A DNA stretch of 64,000 nt, taken from assembly GCF_028748185.1 (NCBI RefSeq), contig NZ_CP118164.1, positions 3,621,814 through 3,685,813 on the forward strand, in the 5' to 3' direction. This stretch comes from Bremerella sp. P1. Lineage in GTDB: Bacteria; Planctomycetota; Planctomycetia; Pirellulales; Pirellulaceae. Positions 42,121 to 50,864 of the stretch are shown piece by piece. Under the pieces are notes generated by a model. It did no database searches. It was not told the DNA's origin and worked only from the letters and a program-made list of their open reading frames with translations. Made by a program: the position numbers and the translations under genes. Each line of letters opens with the position of its first letter. The stretch's first letter is position 1.

Positions 42121-42438
42121 ATGCGGTTCGGCGAACGAGTCCGTGAACTCAGAAAGAAACGGGGACTCACTCAGCAAAAACTGGCTGAGCGTCTCGATGT
42201 CAGCCTTTCGTACATCTCGAAAGTCGAGAACGAACGACTTAACGTCGGCGACTACCCGAGTGAGAAGTTCGTGAATCGATTGGCCGAGGCACTTGATGCG
42301 GACGAAGATGAACTGTTGCTGTTAACTGACCGAGTACCGGAGGCCATTCGGCGAAGGATTCAGGAACAGCCGGATGTATTTCGCAGACTAGCTGCGATGA
42401 GTGATGCCGAACTGAAGTCTCTCATCAACGGTGGCTAG
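42121..42438 (+). CDS. XRE-family transcriptional regulator
   Basis: 105-aa protein with an N-terminal helix-turn-helix of the Cro/C1 type (FGERVRELRKKRGLTQQKLAERLDVSLSYISKVEN, residues 3-37) and a helical C-terminal dimerisation tail. It is divergent from hsdM and 66 nt upstream of the reverse transcriptase gene. It could control both the restriction operon and the downstream genes, like controller proteins of other restriction systems (inference). Confidence 0.88.
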   Translation: MRFGERVRELRKKRGLTQQKLAERLDVSLSYISKVENERLNVGDYPSEKFVNRLAEALDADEDELLLLTDRVPEAIRRRIQEQPDVFRRLAAMSDAELKSLINGG

Positions 42439-42504
42439 GCAAGCACGGAAGATAAGAACCTAACGGAGTAGCACAGATGGCGTGATAGGCAACTGGGGCA
42501 ACGC

Positions 42505-45500
42505 ATGGCTAAGAGCAGAGACTACTCCGACATTCAGCCACACATCCAGTTCTTGGCCGATCATGCGGTTCTTGTTCAAGCTTGGAAAAAAACGCACGCC
42601 TATATCCGCTCACACAACTGGTACGCCGACTCACTTGAACTGGATGTTTCCGCAATTCGATTGCGAGAACTGATCGAAGAGTGGTCGTCGGAACTCAATC
42701 CCCAGACCATCGACGAGTTTGCTCCCGAACCAATGCGGTTGGTGACTGCGCCGAAGGCTGCGCCGTGGAGTACCAGTGATGGCTGGAATCCAGAAAACTC
42801 TGATGATCTTCGGTTGCGGCCACTAGCGCACATCGCCATTCAGGATCAGACGTATGCAATGGCAGTCCTGATTTGCCTCGCCGATCTCGTGGAGACTGAG
42901 CAAGGAGACCCCCGCCTACCCCTAAATGTAGAAAACCAGAAGAGTGTCGTGAGTTATGGCCATCGGCTCGTAGCTCGATGGGATGACGACTCCGCACACT
43001 TTCAATGGGGCAATGCAAAGCTCTATCGGCAATACTTCGAGGACTACCAGCAGTTCGTGCGTCGTCCAGAGCGCATTCGCCAAGAGCTATTCGAAGACTC
43101 GGACAAATGGGCCATTGTCCAAATTGACTTGTCACGATTCTATGACCTGATTCCTCGTGACGGTCTCCTAGGAAAACTCAAAGCCCTATGTGACCTAGCA
43201 AGACCTTCACACCAAATTGCACACAAACGATTCTTTGAGACCGTCACGCAACTCTTCGACTGGAGTTGGCATGATAACGATGCAGGTCGTGCGAAAGAAA
43301 TCTGCGGCAACGATGAGGGGGTAGGGCTTCCTCAAGGGTTGGCGGCCAGCGGCTTTTTCGCCAACGCTTACCTCTTGGATTTCGATTCATACATGGTGAG
43401 TCTGTTTGGCAAGCGATTGAAGAAACGCAATTGGCGAGTAATGGACTATTGCCGTTACGTCGATGACATGCGTTTTGTGGTTCGTTTCGATGACGAAACT
43501 CCCGAGGCTTTTCGAGACGAATTCGAAGCGATGATCGAGCGTCAACTGAAGAGACATGCGCCGGGACTGCTGCTCAACAAAAAGAAGACGCAGATCATGT
43601 ACGGTGACTCGCACTCGTCCAACGTGCCGGTCGCCGAAGCAATGCAATCAGTGAATACGAATGTTTCAGGGCCGTTGGATGTCGAGACCGCCAGACACGC
43701 ATTGGAAATGCTGGACGGACTGCTCGCTGTATCTAACAGCCGCAAGAACCAGCCAGCCCCTGAAGGTACTGGCCATGATGAATTGCTCAAACGGGTGTTA
43801 GCTGTGGAGCCAGATGTCAGGAATGACACTCTGGAAAGATTTGTTGCTCACAGGTGGCGCAGAGTCTACCGGACGCTAAGGGTTATGGCTGAAGATGAAA
43901 ACGTCACCGACTGTACAATGAATGTTGGTAGAAAAGTTCTCGATCAACGAGCAAGAACCTTCTCCGTCGAGCTACTTCGAAAATGGATTCTCGATCCCTC
44001 GAACGTTCGCATTCTCAGAGTTTCGCTTGATCTCTTTCCGGTTCCAGACCATTTGGAAATCGTCACCAGTCTATTGCAATCTCATTTGGACAAAGATGAC
44101 GACAGAGACAAGTGCCGCCTCACAGCGCAATACGTCGCTTCCGAGATACTCCGGGCCGGTGCGACTGAGACGGGCTTTGTTCGTGACGACGACGAACTGC
44201 CAAGCGGAACTGACATTGGTGAGTATAGGGAGATGCTTACAAAGTTCGCACGAGGAATTCTTGACAATGCAGATGATTCGCCGTGGTACTTGCGTCAGCA
44301 AGCGCTGCTGTTCCTCGCAGTCATGCAGAAACCCGTCAAAGATTCTCATGAAACGACTAAAGAGAATCGCCACTACGGTTATCTCCACGATTTGCTAGGG
44401 GGCGGGTGGCCGAAAGTCACGGCCAAGCGAAGTGTTTCGGCTGACATTGCCGTGCCTTTGTGCCTTGTTGCTCATCGGATCAGCGGCGGCGCAAAATCGA
44501 TTTCAACAGCATTGGCCAAATGGATTGAGCGCACTCCAAATAGTCGAGTTCAGAGTCAGTTGCGCTACATCGTTGAATTCGATGATCTCTACGCCGCAGC
44601 ATTGTCTAAACTTCCAACCAACGAACGAACGTTCTGGAGAAACCTCGCTTCAGCCACAGGTTATTCCGTAATCTCATCTCGAACTGCATGGACTGCTTTA
44701 GAGAAGGACGAGACGGTTCACCGTCTCGTTGACATCATCACGAGCGATGTTAACCCTTTCCAGCAGGAGACGGCGGCGATTCGACTTCTTAGTGAACTGT
44801 CAATGAAATGGGGAGCGGCCAAGGATCGCAAGAATGCTGGCGAGGGAACACTTACACCTGCCCGTGTGCTGGTTATATGCACATCATGGCAGCGTCTTGC
44901 TGATCCCGGTGACAATCTTGCCGACGTAAAATTTGAAGTGCAGATTTCTCCTGAGCCGGAATTAGTTGATGAGCGGTTTGCGGTTCCCTCGTGGTGCCGT
45001 TCCCCAGACCGCTGGAAGTACGAAGTTGGGCAAGTTCTCCGGGCAGCGGTCATCGGAAAGACCGATTACACGCAACCATTTCTCTATCGGCCCGTGGTGC
45101 CGGGAGTCACCAAGTATCGAGGAGTATCCACTGGTTGGTTCAAGCGAAAGCATGGCCTCTTTAATGATCGTCAAGGGCTTGGGCATCGGCTGATGCCGGT
45201 ATCGCCATGGCTTGCCGAACTACTTGGCAGATTGCTGGAGTGGCCCGGAAGCAGGCAGCGACGTGAATTGGTAAAGCTCCCATCCAACTACAGTCCAGCC
45301 GGACTGAGGCGTGCAGTGACAGATCGGCTGAGTGTCTTGGATGGCCTTTACTGCCGATTGAGCGGCCTCCCACTTTATCCATTTCCGGTGCCGAGTGTCA
45401 CGGAGAACGGCAAGGCAGGGCATTTGAAAGTTGCGCTCGTTCAGACTGCCCTTCCAACCATGAAACAACTTGAATCCGCTACCGATCCTACCCTAAGTGA

Positions 45501-46272
45501 TCCAGCGACACGGCGGAAACACCGCAGGCATCTGTCAGCAATGTTGCGATTGTTCATGAAGATGACGGAGGTTCGGGAAGGCTACAAAAATGAACGGGAG
45601 CCAATTGACATCGTTCTTCTCCCAGAGCTTTCAGTCCACCCTGAAGACATCTTCCTTCTTGAGCGATTCGCTGATTCACTCAAGTGCATGGTATTTTGCG
45701 GCCTTGTCTTCCACCCAAAGCCTGAGAACGAAGATGAGTTGATTAACTCTGGACTGTGGATTCTTCCAATCAAAACAAGCGATGGACGGTCAATTCGCTT
45801 CCTTGAACAAGGGAAGTACCACATGACCGCTAATGAGAAGAAAGTGGGGATCGCTCCATTTAGGCCATGTCAATGGCTGGTCGAGTACCGTAGCACCACC
45901 TCGAATCCTTTTCGACTTAGCTCAGCAATCTGCTACGACGCAACCGACCTGCGCCTCGCTGCCGATCTCAAGGAACACACGGATGCCTTTATCGTGTCCG
46001 CCTTGAACAAGGACATCGGAACGTTTGACGCCATGGTGACGGCTCTGCACTACCACATGTATCAACATGTGCTTCTCGTGAACTCAGCGGAATTCGGAGG
46101 CAGTACGGCGCAGGCTCCCTACAAAGACCATTTCCGAAAGGTAATTATGCACCACCATGGTGCAGATCAAGCAACCGTCAGCGTCTTTACAATCGACTTG
46201 AAACGGTTTCGATCTGGCTCCATTAAGGCCAAACCCGAGATCAAGTACCCGCCTGCTGGCTTAGGTCGATAA
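42505..46272 (+). CDS. reverse transcriptase-nitrilase fusion (DRT1/UG1-like defence protein)
   Basis: 1255-aa protein. The reverse transcriptase occupies about residues 60-400: motif A VQIDLSRFYD (D208), motif B GLPQGLAASGFFAN (274-287), motif C CRYVDDMRF (YVDD at 318-321). A long, mostly helical, uncharacterised middle (400-970) follows. The C-terminal domain (about 973-1250) is nitrilase-like with the Glu in LLPELSVHPED (about 1041), a Lys in EQGKYHM (about 1101) and the Cys in SSAICYDATD (about 1141), so the Glu-Lys-Cys triad seems intact. This matches unknown-group 1 RTs (DRT type 1), an antiphage family. There is no adjacent retron ncRNA signature. Confidence 0.9.
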   Translation: MAKSRDYSDIQPHIQFLADHAVLVQAWKKTHAYIRSHNWYADSLELDVSAIRLRELIEEWSSELNPQTIDEFAPEPMRLVTAPKAAPWSTSDGWNPENSDDLRLRPLAHIAIQDQTYAMAVLICLADLVETEQGDPRLPLNVENQKSVVSYGHRLVARWDDDSAHFQWGNAKLYRQYFEDYQQFVRRPERIRQELFEDSDKWAIVQIDLSRFYDLIPRDGLLGKLKALCDLARPSHQIAHKRFFETVTQLFDWSWHDNDAGRAKEICGNDEGVGLPQGLAASGFFANAYLLDFDSYMVSLFGKRLKKRNWRVMDYCRYVDDMRFVVRFDDETPEAFRDEFEAMIERQLKRHAPGLLLNKKKTQIMYGDSHSSNVPVAEAMQSVNTNVSGPLDVETARHALEMLDGLLAVSNSRKNQPAPEGTGHDELLKRVLAVEPDVRNDTLERFVAHRWRRVYRTLRVMAEDENVTDCTMNVGRKVLDQRARTFSVELLRKWILDPSNVRILRVSLDLFPVPDHLEIVTSLLQSHLDKDDDRDKCRLTAQYVASEILRAGATETGFVRDDDELPSGTDIGEYREMLTKFARGILDNADDSPWYLRQQALLFLAVMQKPVKDSHETTKENRHYGYLHDLLGGGWPKVTAKRSVSADIAVPLCLVAHRISGGAKSISTALAKWIERTPNSRVQSQLRYIVEFDDLYAAALSKLPTNERTFWRNLASATGYSVISSRTAWTALEKDETVHRLVDIITSDVNPFQQETAAIRLLSELSMKWGAAKDRKNAGEGTLTPARVLVICTSWQRLADPGDNLADVKFEVQISPEPELVDERFAVPSWCRSPDRWKYEVGQVLRAAVIGKTDYTQPFLYRPVVPGVTKYRGVSTGWFKRKHGLFNDRQGLGHRLMPVSPWLAELLGRLLEWPGSRQRRELVKLPSNYSPAGLRRAVTDRLSVLDGLYCRLSGLPLYPFPVPSVTENGKAGHLKVALVQTALPTMKQLESATDPTLSDPATRRKHRRHLSAMLRLFMKMTEVREGYKNEREPIDIVLLPELSVHPEDIFLLERFADSLKCMVFCGLVFHPKPENEDELINSGLWILPIKTSDGRSIRFLEQGKYHMTANEKKVGIAPFRPCQWLVEYRSTTSNPFRLSSAICYDATDLRLAADLKEHTDAFIVSALNKDIGTFDAMVTALHYHMYQHVLLVNSAEFGGSTAQAPYKDHFRKVIMHHHGADQATVSVFTIDLKRFRSGSIKAKPEIKYPPAGLGR

Positions 46273-46287
46273 AGGTAAGAAGATGCT

Positions 46288-46761
46288 ATGAAGATTCTTT
46301 TTCTCCACGGCTGGACCAGCATACCGGGCGGTCGAAAGCCGACCTACCTGAAAAACGCTGGCCACGAAGTCCTCAATCCTGCGCTCGATGATGACGGCTT
46401 TGATCTCGCCGTCCGCACAGCGCAATCCGAGTACGACCAACACAAACCGGATGTCGTTGTCGGCTCGTCCCGAGGTGGAGCGGTGGCCATCAACATCAAT
46501 TCGGGAAAAACCCCATTGGTCCTGCTTTGCCCAGCTTGGAGAAACTGGGGCACGGCCAAGAGTGTCAAGCCGAACACTACCATCCTCCACTCACGCCAAG
46601 ACGACGTGATCCCCTTTGCTGACTCTGAGGAACTCGTCGCCAACAGCGGCTTGCCACCTGAGACGCTTATCGAAGTGGGCAACGATCACCGTCTCGCCGA
46701 TGCTGAGCCACTGAATGCAATGCTGGAAGCGTGCTTGCGACTGACGGGAAAGTGCCGATGA
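46288..46761 (+). CDS. small alpha/beta hydrolase
   Basis: 157-aa minimal alpha/beta hydrolase. It has MKILFLHGWTS at the start (oxyanion loop), the nucleophile in VVVGSSRGGAVA (GxSxG), the acid in LHSRQDDVIPF and the His in GNDHRLAD. It resembles the RBBP9/YdeN-like short group. It starts 15 nt after the reverse transcriptase-nitrilase stop and overlaps the next gene in an ATGA junction, so it is probably in the same transcript. Confidence 0.85.
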   Translation: MKILFLHGWTSIPGGRKPTYLKNAGHEVLNPALDDDGFDLAVRTAQSEYDQHKPDVVVGSSRGGAVAININSGKTPLVLLCPAWRNWGTAKSVKPNTTILHSRQDDVIPFADSEELVANSGLPPETLIEVGNDHRLADAEPLNAMLEACLRLTGKCR

Positions 46762-47471
46762 CTGATGCCAGCGGCACGAACGATCCGCCACAAGGAGTAA
46801 ATCGCCGCCGTCTGGTGCTGCGACTAGCTTGCCTGCCTGTGTTCATCGCTCTGCTAATGTTCCTGCCTGCTGGCACATGGGCTTGGACAAAGGGGTGGCT
46901 TTTCGTCGCCGTTGTGTTGGGCATCGTTTCGGCAGTCTTTGTTGTTCTCCATCGGGTGAATCCAGAAGTCATTGTCGCCAGAAGCAGCTTTCACGAAGGA
47001 ACGAAGGGCTGGGACAAGATTCTGCTCAGCGTTTACTTTCCAGCGATGGCAGCCGTCCTTCTCGTGGCGGCATTGGATGATGGCCGATTCCACTGGTTCC
47101 CTGTTGAGTGGTGGGTATGCGGGGTAGGCTACGCTTTGCTGATTGTCGGAATTGGAATCGTCACTTGGGCCGAAGCAGTGAACAAGTTCTTTGAAGTGAC
47201 GGTGAGGATTCAAACGGATCGGGGGCATGAAGTGATCGATACTGGCCCCTATGCCATCATTCGTCATCCCGGCTACGTCGGCGGGATTCTCCATGCAATT
47301 GGTATCGCACTATCGTTGGGTTCTCTGTGGGCACTGATTCCTGCGGGTATCGCCTCCTTAGTGCTGATCGTGCGGACCCAGTGGGAGGACCAAACGTTGC
47401 AGGACGAATTGAACGGATACAAGGAGTACACTCAGAGAGTCCGGTACAAGCTAGTTCCGGGCCTTTGGTGA
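46758..47471 (+). CDS. isoprenylcysteine carboxyl-methyltransferase-like membrane protein
   Basis: 237-aa integral membrane methyltransferase-like protein with about five helices. The C-terminal signature DTGPYAIIRHPGYVGGILHAIG with a later Glu-rich helix (VRTQWEDQTLQDELNGYKEY) is that of the ICMT/PEMT (NnrU-like) family, which methylates lipids, prenyl-Cys or other hydrophobic substrates. Its ATG overlaps the hydrolase stop. No prenylated partner is visible, so the substrate is unknown. Confidence 0.82.
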   Translation: MTDASGTNDPPQGVNRRRLVLRLACLPVFIALLMFLPAGTWAWTKGWLFVAVVLGIVSAVFVVLHRVNPEVIVARSSFHEGTKGWDKILLSVYFPAMAAVLLVAALDDGRFHWFPVEWWVCGVGYALLIVGIGIVTWAEAVNKFFEVTVRIQTDRGHEVIDTGPYAIIRHPGYVGGILHAIGIALSLGSLWALIPAGIASLVLIVRTQWEDQTLQDELNGYKEYTQRVRYKLVPGLW

Positions 47472-47493
47472 CAAGAATGAGCGTTGTTGATCG

Positions 47494-47649
47494 ATGGCCC
47501 ACAAGAAACCCAGCCTGCCCGAGAAGACCTGCGTGACATGCGGAAGACCGTTCAAGTGGCGGAAGAAGTGGGCCAAGGTCTGGGACGACGTGAAGTATTG
47601 CAGCGAGTCGTGCCGGAAGAAGCGTGATAAGCAGGCGACGAAATCATGA
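47494..47649 (+). CDS. DUF2256 zinc-binding small protein
   Basis: 51-aa protein with two CxxC-type knuckles: KTCVTCGRPFKWRKKWAKVW then KYCSESCRKKR. This is the DUF2256 signature. It overlaps the following gene in an ATGA junction. Function unknown; in other bacteria it often occurs near photolyase/cryptochrome or oxidative-stress genes (general knowledge, not shown here). Confidence 0.85.
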   Translation: MAHKKPSLPEKTCVTCGRPFKWRKKWAKVWDDVKYCSESCRKKRDKQATKS

Positions 47650-47843
47650 AACTAATTGTCGCCATTTTCTGTTCACTGTTCCTGCTGGCCGTCGCCGCCT
47701 TCTGCTTGTTCGGATTCTTGGCGACATTCGAGCCGACTGACAAGACAACTCAGTTCATGGCGTTTCGGGTTGGGTACGCTTTGGTCGGCGTCGGCAGCTT
47801 GCTTGGAATTGCCGTCTTGATCTCTAAATCGCTGCGCAAGTAG
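47646..47843 (+). CDS. small two-helix membrane protein
   Basis: 65-aa product with two membrane helices (residues about 3-25 and 40-60) and a basic C-terminus (ISKSLRK). Coupled to the DUF2256 gene by overlap. Not recognised. Confidence 0.6.
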   Translation: MKLIVAIFCSLFLLAVAAFCLFGFLATFEPTDKTTQFMAFRVGYALVGVGSLLGIAVLISKSLRK

Positions 47844-47852
47844 CCAAGGCTT

Positions 47853-48368
47853 TCACTCGGTGTCGAGTGACTCAACAAGTCCCTTGAATACTTCCTTGGG
47901 ATAGCCGTATTTCCGACCATCAGGGCCGACAAGTGCTGACATCGGTGTTTCATTCAGGCGATACCCAATCTCGCTAGGGGCCATGTCGTCTTCCAGCATG
48001 CATTTGGCCGCATGGATGTGATCGTTCATTGATCCCGTCACCGAACGATTCAATGCCTTGGCGAAAGAGACCGTCTCGCTCGATGGGGCAATGAACTTCC
48101 GGTAGATGAACTGCTGCCCGTCGTCTGCCGTGAATTCCCGAATCGTGTCCAGCGCTCGGTCGATGAAGATGCCGTCGTTGGTGATTCCTGCTCCATACAT
48201 CACGCACGAATACAACGATGCTGTGTTCGTCAGGATGATGTACTGCGTTCGATCAGCGGTGAAAAGATGGCATGACCAGTCCGCATACGGGTTCTCATCC
48301 AGCGGCATCTCGGTCAGTTTGCCAGCCTTGATCTTCGTGTTGAGCTTTTGTGAAAGTCGCAGGATCAT
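47853..48368 (-). CDS. DUF6933-like protein
   Basis: 171-aa soluble protein beginning MILRLSQKLNTKIK with DRTQYIILTNTASLYSCVMYG, a pattern found in the DUF6933 group of unknown function. Start at 48368 forms an ATGA overlap with the TspO gene. The ORF is open far upstream, but that part is antisense to nothing meaningful and overlaps TspO. Convergent with the two-helix membrane gene, 9 nt apart. Confidence 0.7.
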   Translation of the reverse strand: MILRLSQKLNTKIKAGKLTEMPLDENPYADWSCHLFTADRTQYIILTNTASLYSCVMYGAGITNDGIFIDRALDTIREFTADDGQQFIYRKFIAPSSETVSFAKALNRSVTGSMNDHIHAAKCMLEDDMAPSEIGYRLNETPMSALVGPDGRKYGYPKEVFKGLVESLDTE

Positions 48369-48766
48369 CGGCCCCAATTCCAGAATGTGATGGACAATTG
48401 AAGCACCGTGGCAATCGACACCCAAGAAAAGTACGGCAGTTGTGCAACAGCGACCCACTTGTAGTGTCGCCAGATCGCCACCGCCATCCAGATGATCGTG
48501 ACCCAAACGATCACGATGTCGAGTGCCGCCAGCGGCAGGTTTCGCAGCCCAAACTGGATCGGTGTGAAAATCAGGTTGGCCACGAGGTTGATGCCAAATG
48601 GCAGGGCGACCATCCAAGGCACTTTCTTCCTGATGGCCTGCACGAACACGAAGCCGAAGGTGACGAGAATGATGGGGTAGATGATCTGCCACATCAGCCC
48701 GATGGTGGACGGCTCCGGTGTCCACGACGGCTTCTCAAGGCTGTTGTACCATTCCTTCCAAGTCAT
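48365..48766 (-). CDS. tspO: TspO/MBR family protein (N-terminally short)
   Basis: 133-aa membrane protein with WYNSLEKPSWTPEPSTIGLMWQIIYPII and GINLVANLIFTPIQFGLRNLPLAALDIVIVW, matching TspO helices 1b-4. Typical TspO has an extra N-terminal helix before WY; it is missing here, so the gene is short or starts elsewhere. TspO binds tetrapyrroles and acts in photo-oxidative or stress response. Its start overlaps the upstream gene by 4 nt. Confidence 0.82.
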   Translation of the reverse strand: MTWKEWYNSLEKPSWTPEPSTIGLMWQIIYPIILVTFGFVFVQAIRKKVPWMVALPFGINLVANLIFTPIQFGLRNLPLAALDIVIVWVTIIWMAVAIWRHYKWVAVAQLPYFSWVSIATVLQLSITFWNWGR

Positions 48767-49056
48767 CCCTCTGCCTCCTCCATGATTTGAAGCGTGTTGA
48801 TCGCAGTCACCCTGACGAGGCGGTCTTCCATGCCTGAGATTAACGCACGGACGGCTGGCATTGCACGTTTGGCGTCTGAATAGCGCTCTTGGAGAAGCAC
48901 GAGGACTGTCAACTTCAAGTCGATGTCCCGTTGCTGAAGCGCCCAGATCAGCCCGTCGATAACAACATCGCCGAAGTCCTTGAGGTTGGCGAAAGCTTCA
49001 TCCTCTTGGGCCATGAAGGACGGCGACACTCGCTTCATCTTCAAGGCGGCGGCCAC
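48763..49056 (-). CDS. HEAT-repeat-like small protein
   Basis: 97 aa (GTG start; an ATG at 49014 would give 83 aa). Helical, with VIDGLIWALQQRDIDLKLTVLVLLQERY and AVRALISGMEDRLVRVTAINTLQ reading like two HEAT repeats, so possibly a fragment of a larger HEAT protein. First gene of a coupled three-gene minus-strand set (this, TspO, DUF6933-like). Confidence 0.55.
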   Translation of the reverse strand: MAAALKMKRVSPSFMAQEDEAFANLKDFGDVVIDGLIWALQQRDIDLKLTVLVLLQERYSDAKRAMPAVRALISGMEDRLVRVTAINTLQIMEEAEG

Positions 49057-49127
49057 TGCGTCGAAGGCCGTGGACTACCTGCTGAGCCACGTCCGCCAGC
49101 TGGAAGAGCAACCAGCTTGCGACCAAG

Positions 49128-49140
49128 TAGGCACCTGCTA
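49128..49140 (+). repeat. 13-bp element, copy 8 (TAGGCACCTGCTA)
   Basis: Exact consensus; no gene start at the usual distance downstream. Confidence 0.9.
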
Positions 49141-49311
49141 GTCATTCAGTCGAGCAGGACGCTCGCCGGTGAACAACGCCGATCTGTGGTCTTCCCGCAC
49201 ATTTCAGCCTTGTGCTGTTTCGCTGGAGACCCAGCATCTCGCAAGTCATCGGCAGTCCTGCTCGGCCATTTCTTGGCCCCATTGACGGGCGAGGCTACTG
49301 CCATTCGCAAA

Positions 49312-49324
49312 CAGGCACCTGCTA
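49312..49324 (+). repeat. 13-bp element, copy 9 (CAGGCACCTGCTA)
   Basis: Ends 42 nt before the RuvB-like start codon. The leader contains ATCCAACTTTCGTACAGGAG. Confidence 0.9.
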
Positions 49325-49366
49325 GTACCGCATCACCAATCCAACTTTCGTACAGGAGATCAATTC

Positions 49367-50302
49367 ATGGCGAACCACAACGTCAACGACGTGAAGCCGA
49401 CTTCATTGTCGAGGATGATCGGCCAAAAAGGAGTCGTCGAGCAAGTTCGTGTCGCCCTCGATGCTTGCCAGATGGACGGGCAGAAGTACCCAAGCTCGAT
49501 GTTGGTTGGCCCCGCAGGTTGCGGCAAGACGCAGATGTGCCATGTCATTGCTGCTGAGATGGCGAGCGACGTTTACGAAGTCCTCGGCAGCACTCTTACG
49601 AATACGAGCGATCTCTTTGCTTTGCTCTTACAAGCAAAGGCCAAAGATATCGTTTACATCGACGAAGTCCATGCCGCCTCGAAGGACATTTTCGTGACGC
49701 TTCTATTGGCGCTCGATCAGCAGAAGATCGTTCTGTCAGGCAAGAATCGCTCGCCACAGAGTTTGCCGCTGGCCGACTTCACGCTTCTCATGTCCACGAC
49801 TGAAGAATATGCGGTCCCAAGGCCGCTTTCAGATCGCTGCATGTTGCTTCGGTTTGGGTACTACAACAACGAGGAACTCACGACGTTGCTCCTAAACCGT
49901 GTGCGTGGCCTCGGCTGGGACATCCACGAGGAAACTCTCCCTCAAATCGCTCAACGATCTCGTGGCACGCCACGGCTCGGGTTGCGACTGCTCCAGAGTT
50001 GTTTTCGTTGTTGCCGCAGCGAAGGCGAGACCACGATCACGAAGAGGCACCTACTGAGAGCATGTGAGCTTGAACAACTCGACGAACTCGGGCTTGGTCC
50101 GACCGAACAGCAGTATCTCGACATCGTTGCCGAGGGGCCGACTCGTCTCAACGTGATCGCCAGTAGGATCGGTCTGCCGACACGGACTGTGAGCGAAGTG
50201 ACCGAGAGTTTCCTAATTCGTGTCGGACTAATCGGCAAGGACGAGCAGGGGCGGCGTTGTCTGACCGAAGCAGGCCATCGCCACCTGTCTGAATCTCCTT
50301 GA
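49367..50302 (+). CDS. RuvB-like AAA+ ATPase
   Basis: 311-aa stand-alone relative of the Holliday-junction motor RuvB. N-terminal MIGQKGVVEQVRVALDAC corresponds to the RuvB DEFIGQ region. Walker A is VGPAGCGKTQMC, Walker B IVYIDEVHAA, sensor MSTTEEY, Arg finger RPLSDRC, and the C-terminal winged helix GLGPTEQQYLDIVAEG...GLIGKDEQGRRCLTEAGHRHL is RuvB-like. No RuvA or RuvC is nearby. It may act in island excision, replication or repair (inference). Confidence 0.85.
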   Translation: MANHNVNDVKPTSLSRMIGQKGVVEQVRVALDACQMDGQKYPSSMLVGPAGCGKTQMCHVIAAEMASDVYEVLGSTLTNTSDLFALLLQAKAKDIVYIDEVHAASKDIFVTLLLALDQQKIVLSGKNRSPQSLPLADFTLLMSTTEEYAVPRPLSDRCMLLRFGYYNNEELTTLLLNRVRGLGWDIHEETLPQIAQRSRGTPRLGLRLLQSCFRCCRSEGETTITKRHLLRACELEQLDELGLGPTEQQYLDIVAEGPTRLNVIASRIGLPTRTVSEVTESFLIRVGLIGKDEQGRRCLTEAGHRHLSESP

Positions 50303-50332
50303 GATGGTGTTTGATTGCCGTCTTATTTCGGC

Positions 50333-50345
50333 TAGGCACCTGCTA
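50333..50345 (+). repeat. 13-bp element, copy 10 (TAGGCACCTGCTA)
   Basis: Exact consensus; ends 45 nt before the AlpA-like start codon. The leader contains GTCCAAATCTTGGAG, a hairpin overlapping the ribosome site. Confidence 0.9.
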
Positions 50346-50390
50346 CTTGGGTGTCAGCAAGTCATTGTCCAAATCTTGGAGAAGTGTTGA

Positions 50391-50855
50391 ATGAACGAAG
50401 TTCAGAAAGCCGCCGTATCCGTCTCGGAGATGGCTCGAATCGTCGGGCTAAGCCGGGCACGTTTCTACCAATTGATGAGCGAGGGCGTGTTCCCCAAGCC
50501 GAAGTACGATGACTCGAACAGCCGTCCGTACTACGACGAAGACATGCAGGCTGAGTGCATCCAAGTGAAACGTCGGAACGTCGGTGTCAACGGAAAGGTG
50601 GTGATGTTCTACGGAAGTAGGCACCCGCTTTCAGGACAATCAAAACGGAGGCCGAGGCGAAAAACCACATCGAAACCGGCCAGCGAATACACAGACCTGA
50701 TCGATTCGTTGTCGTGCCTCGGCCTATCGGCGACCGCCCAACAGGTAGAAGCCGCCGTCGCTGAATGCTTCCCTGACGGAATCCAAAAGTTGGATTCGGG
50801 CGAGGTGGTTCGGGCGGTGTTCCTTCATCTGAAGCGCAAAGAATCCGAGCGATAA
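50391..50855 (+). CDS. AlpA/MerR-like DNA-binding protein
   Basis: 154-aa protein. The N-terminal domain has a winged-HTH excisionase pattern: VSVSEMARIVGLSRARFYQLMSEGVFPKPKYDDSNSRPYYDEDM (residues 9-52). A basic linker (SKRRPRRKTTSKP) joins a small helical C-terminal domain. AlpA/excisionase proteins regulate or direct integrases; the recombinase gene follows 56 nt downstream, which fits that role. Confidence 0.75.
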   Translation: MNEVQKAAVSVSEMARIVGLSRARFYQLMSEGVFPKPKYDDSNSRPYYDEDMQAECIQVKRRNVGVNGKVVMFYGSRHPLSGQSKRRPRRKTTSKPASEYTDLIDSLSCLGLSATAQQVEAAVAECFPDGIQKLDSGEVVRAVFLHLKRKESER

Positions 50856-50864
50856 CGTCCTCCG

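Larger units (their letters stand above)
49057..49366. other. intergenic region with two 13-bp elements
   Basis: It marks the right end of the defence cargo. A 42-codon plus-strand frame (49013-49141) enters from the left and ends with the TAG formed by the end of the element at 49128-49140; otherwise no coding frame. Confidence 0.5.

Noticed and set aside
48369-48725. N-terminal extension of the DUF6933-like frame
   Set aside because: It overlaps the TspO gene almost entirely in another frame and is His/Arg-rich low-complexity sequence without family character.
50616-50632. Degenerate 13-mer (GTAGGCACCCGCTTTC) inside the AlpA-like gene
   Set aside because: Several mismatches, internal to a coding frame; likely chance similarity.
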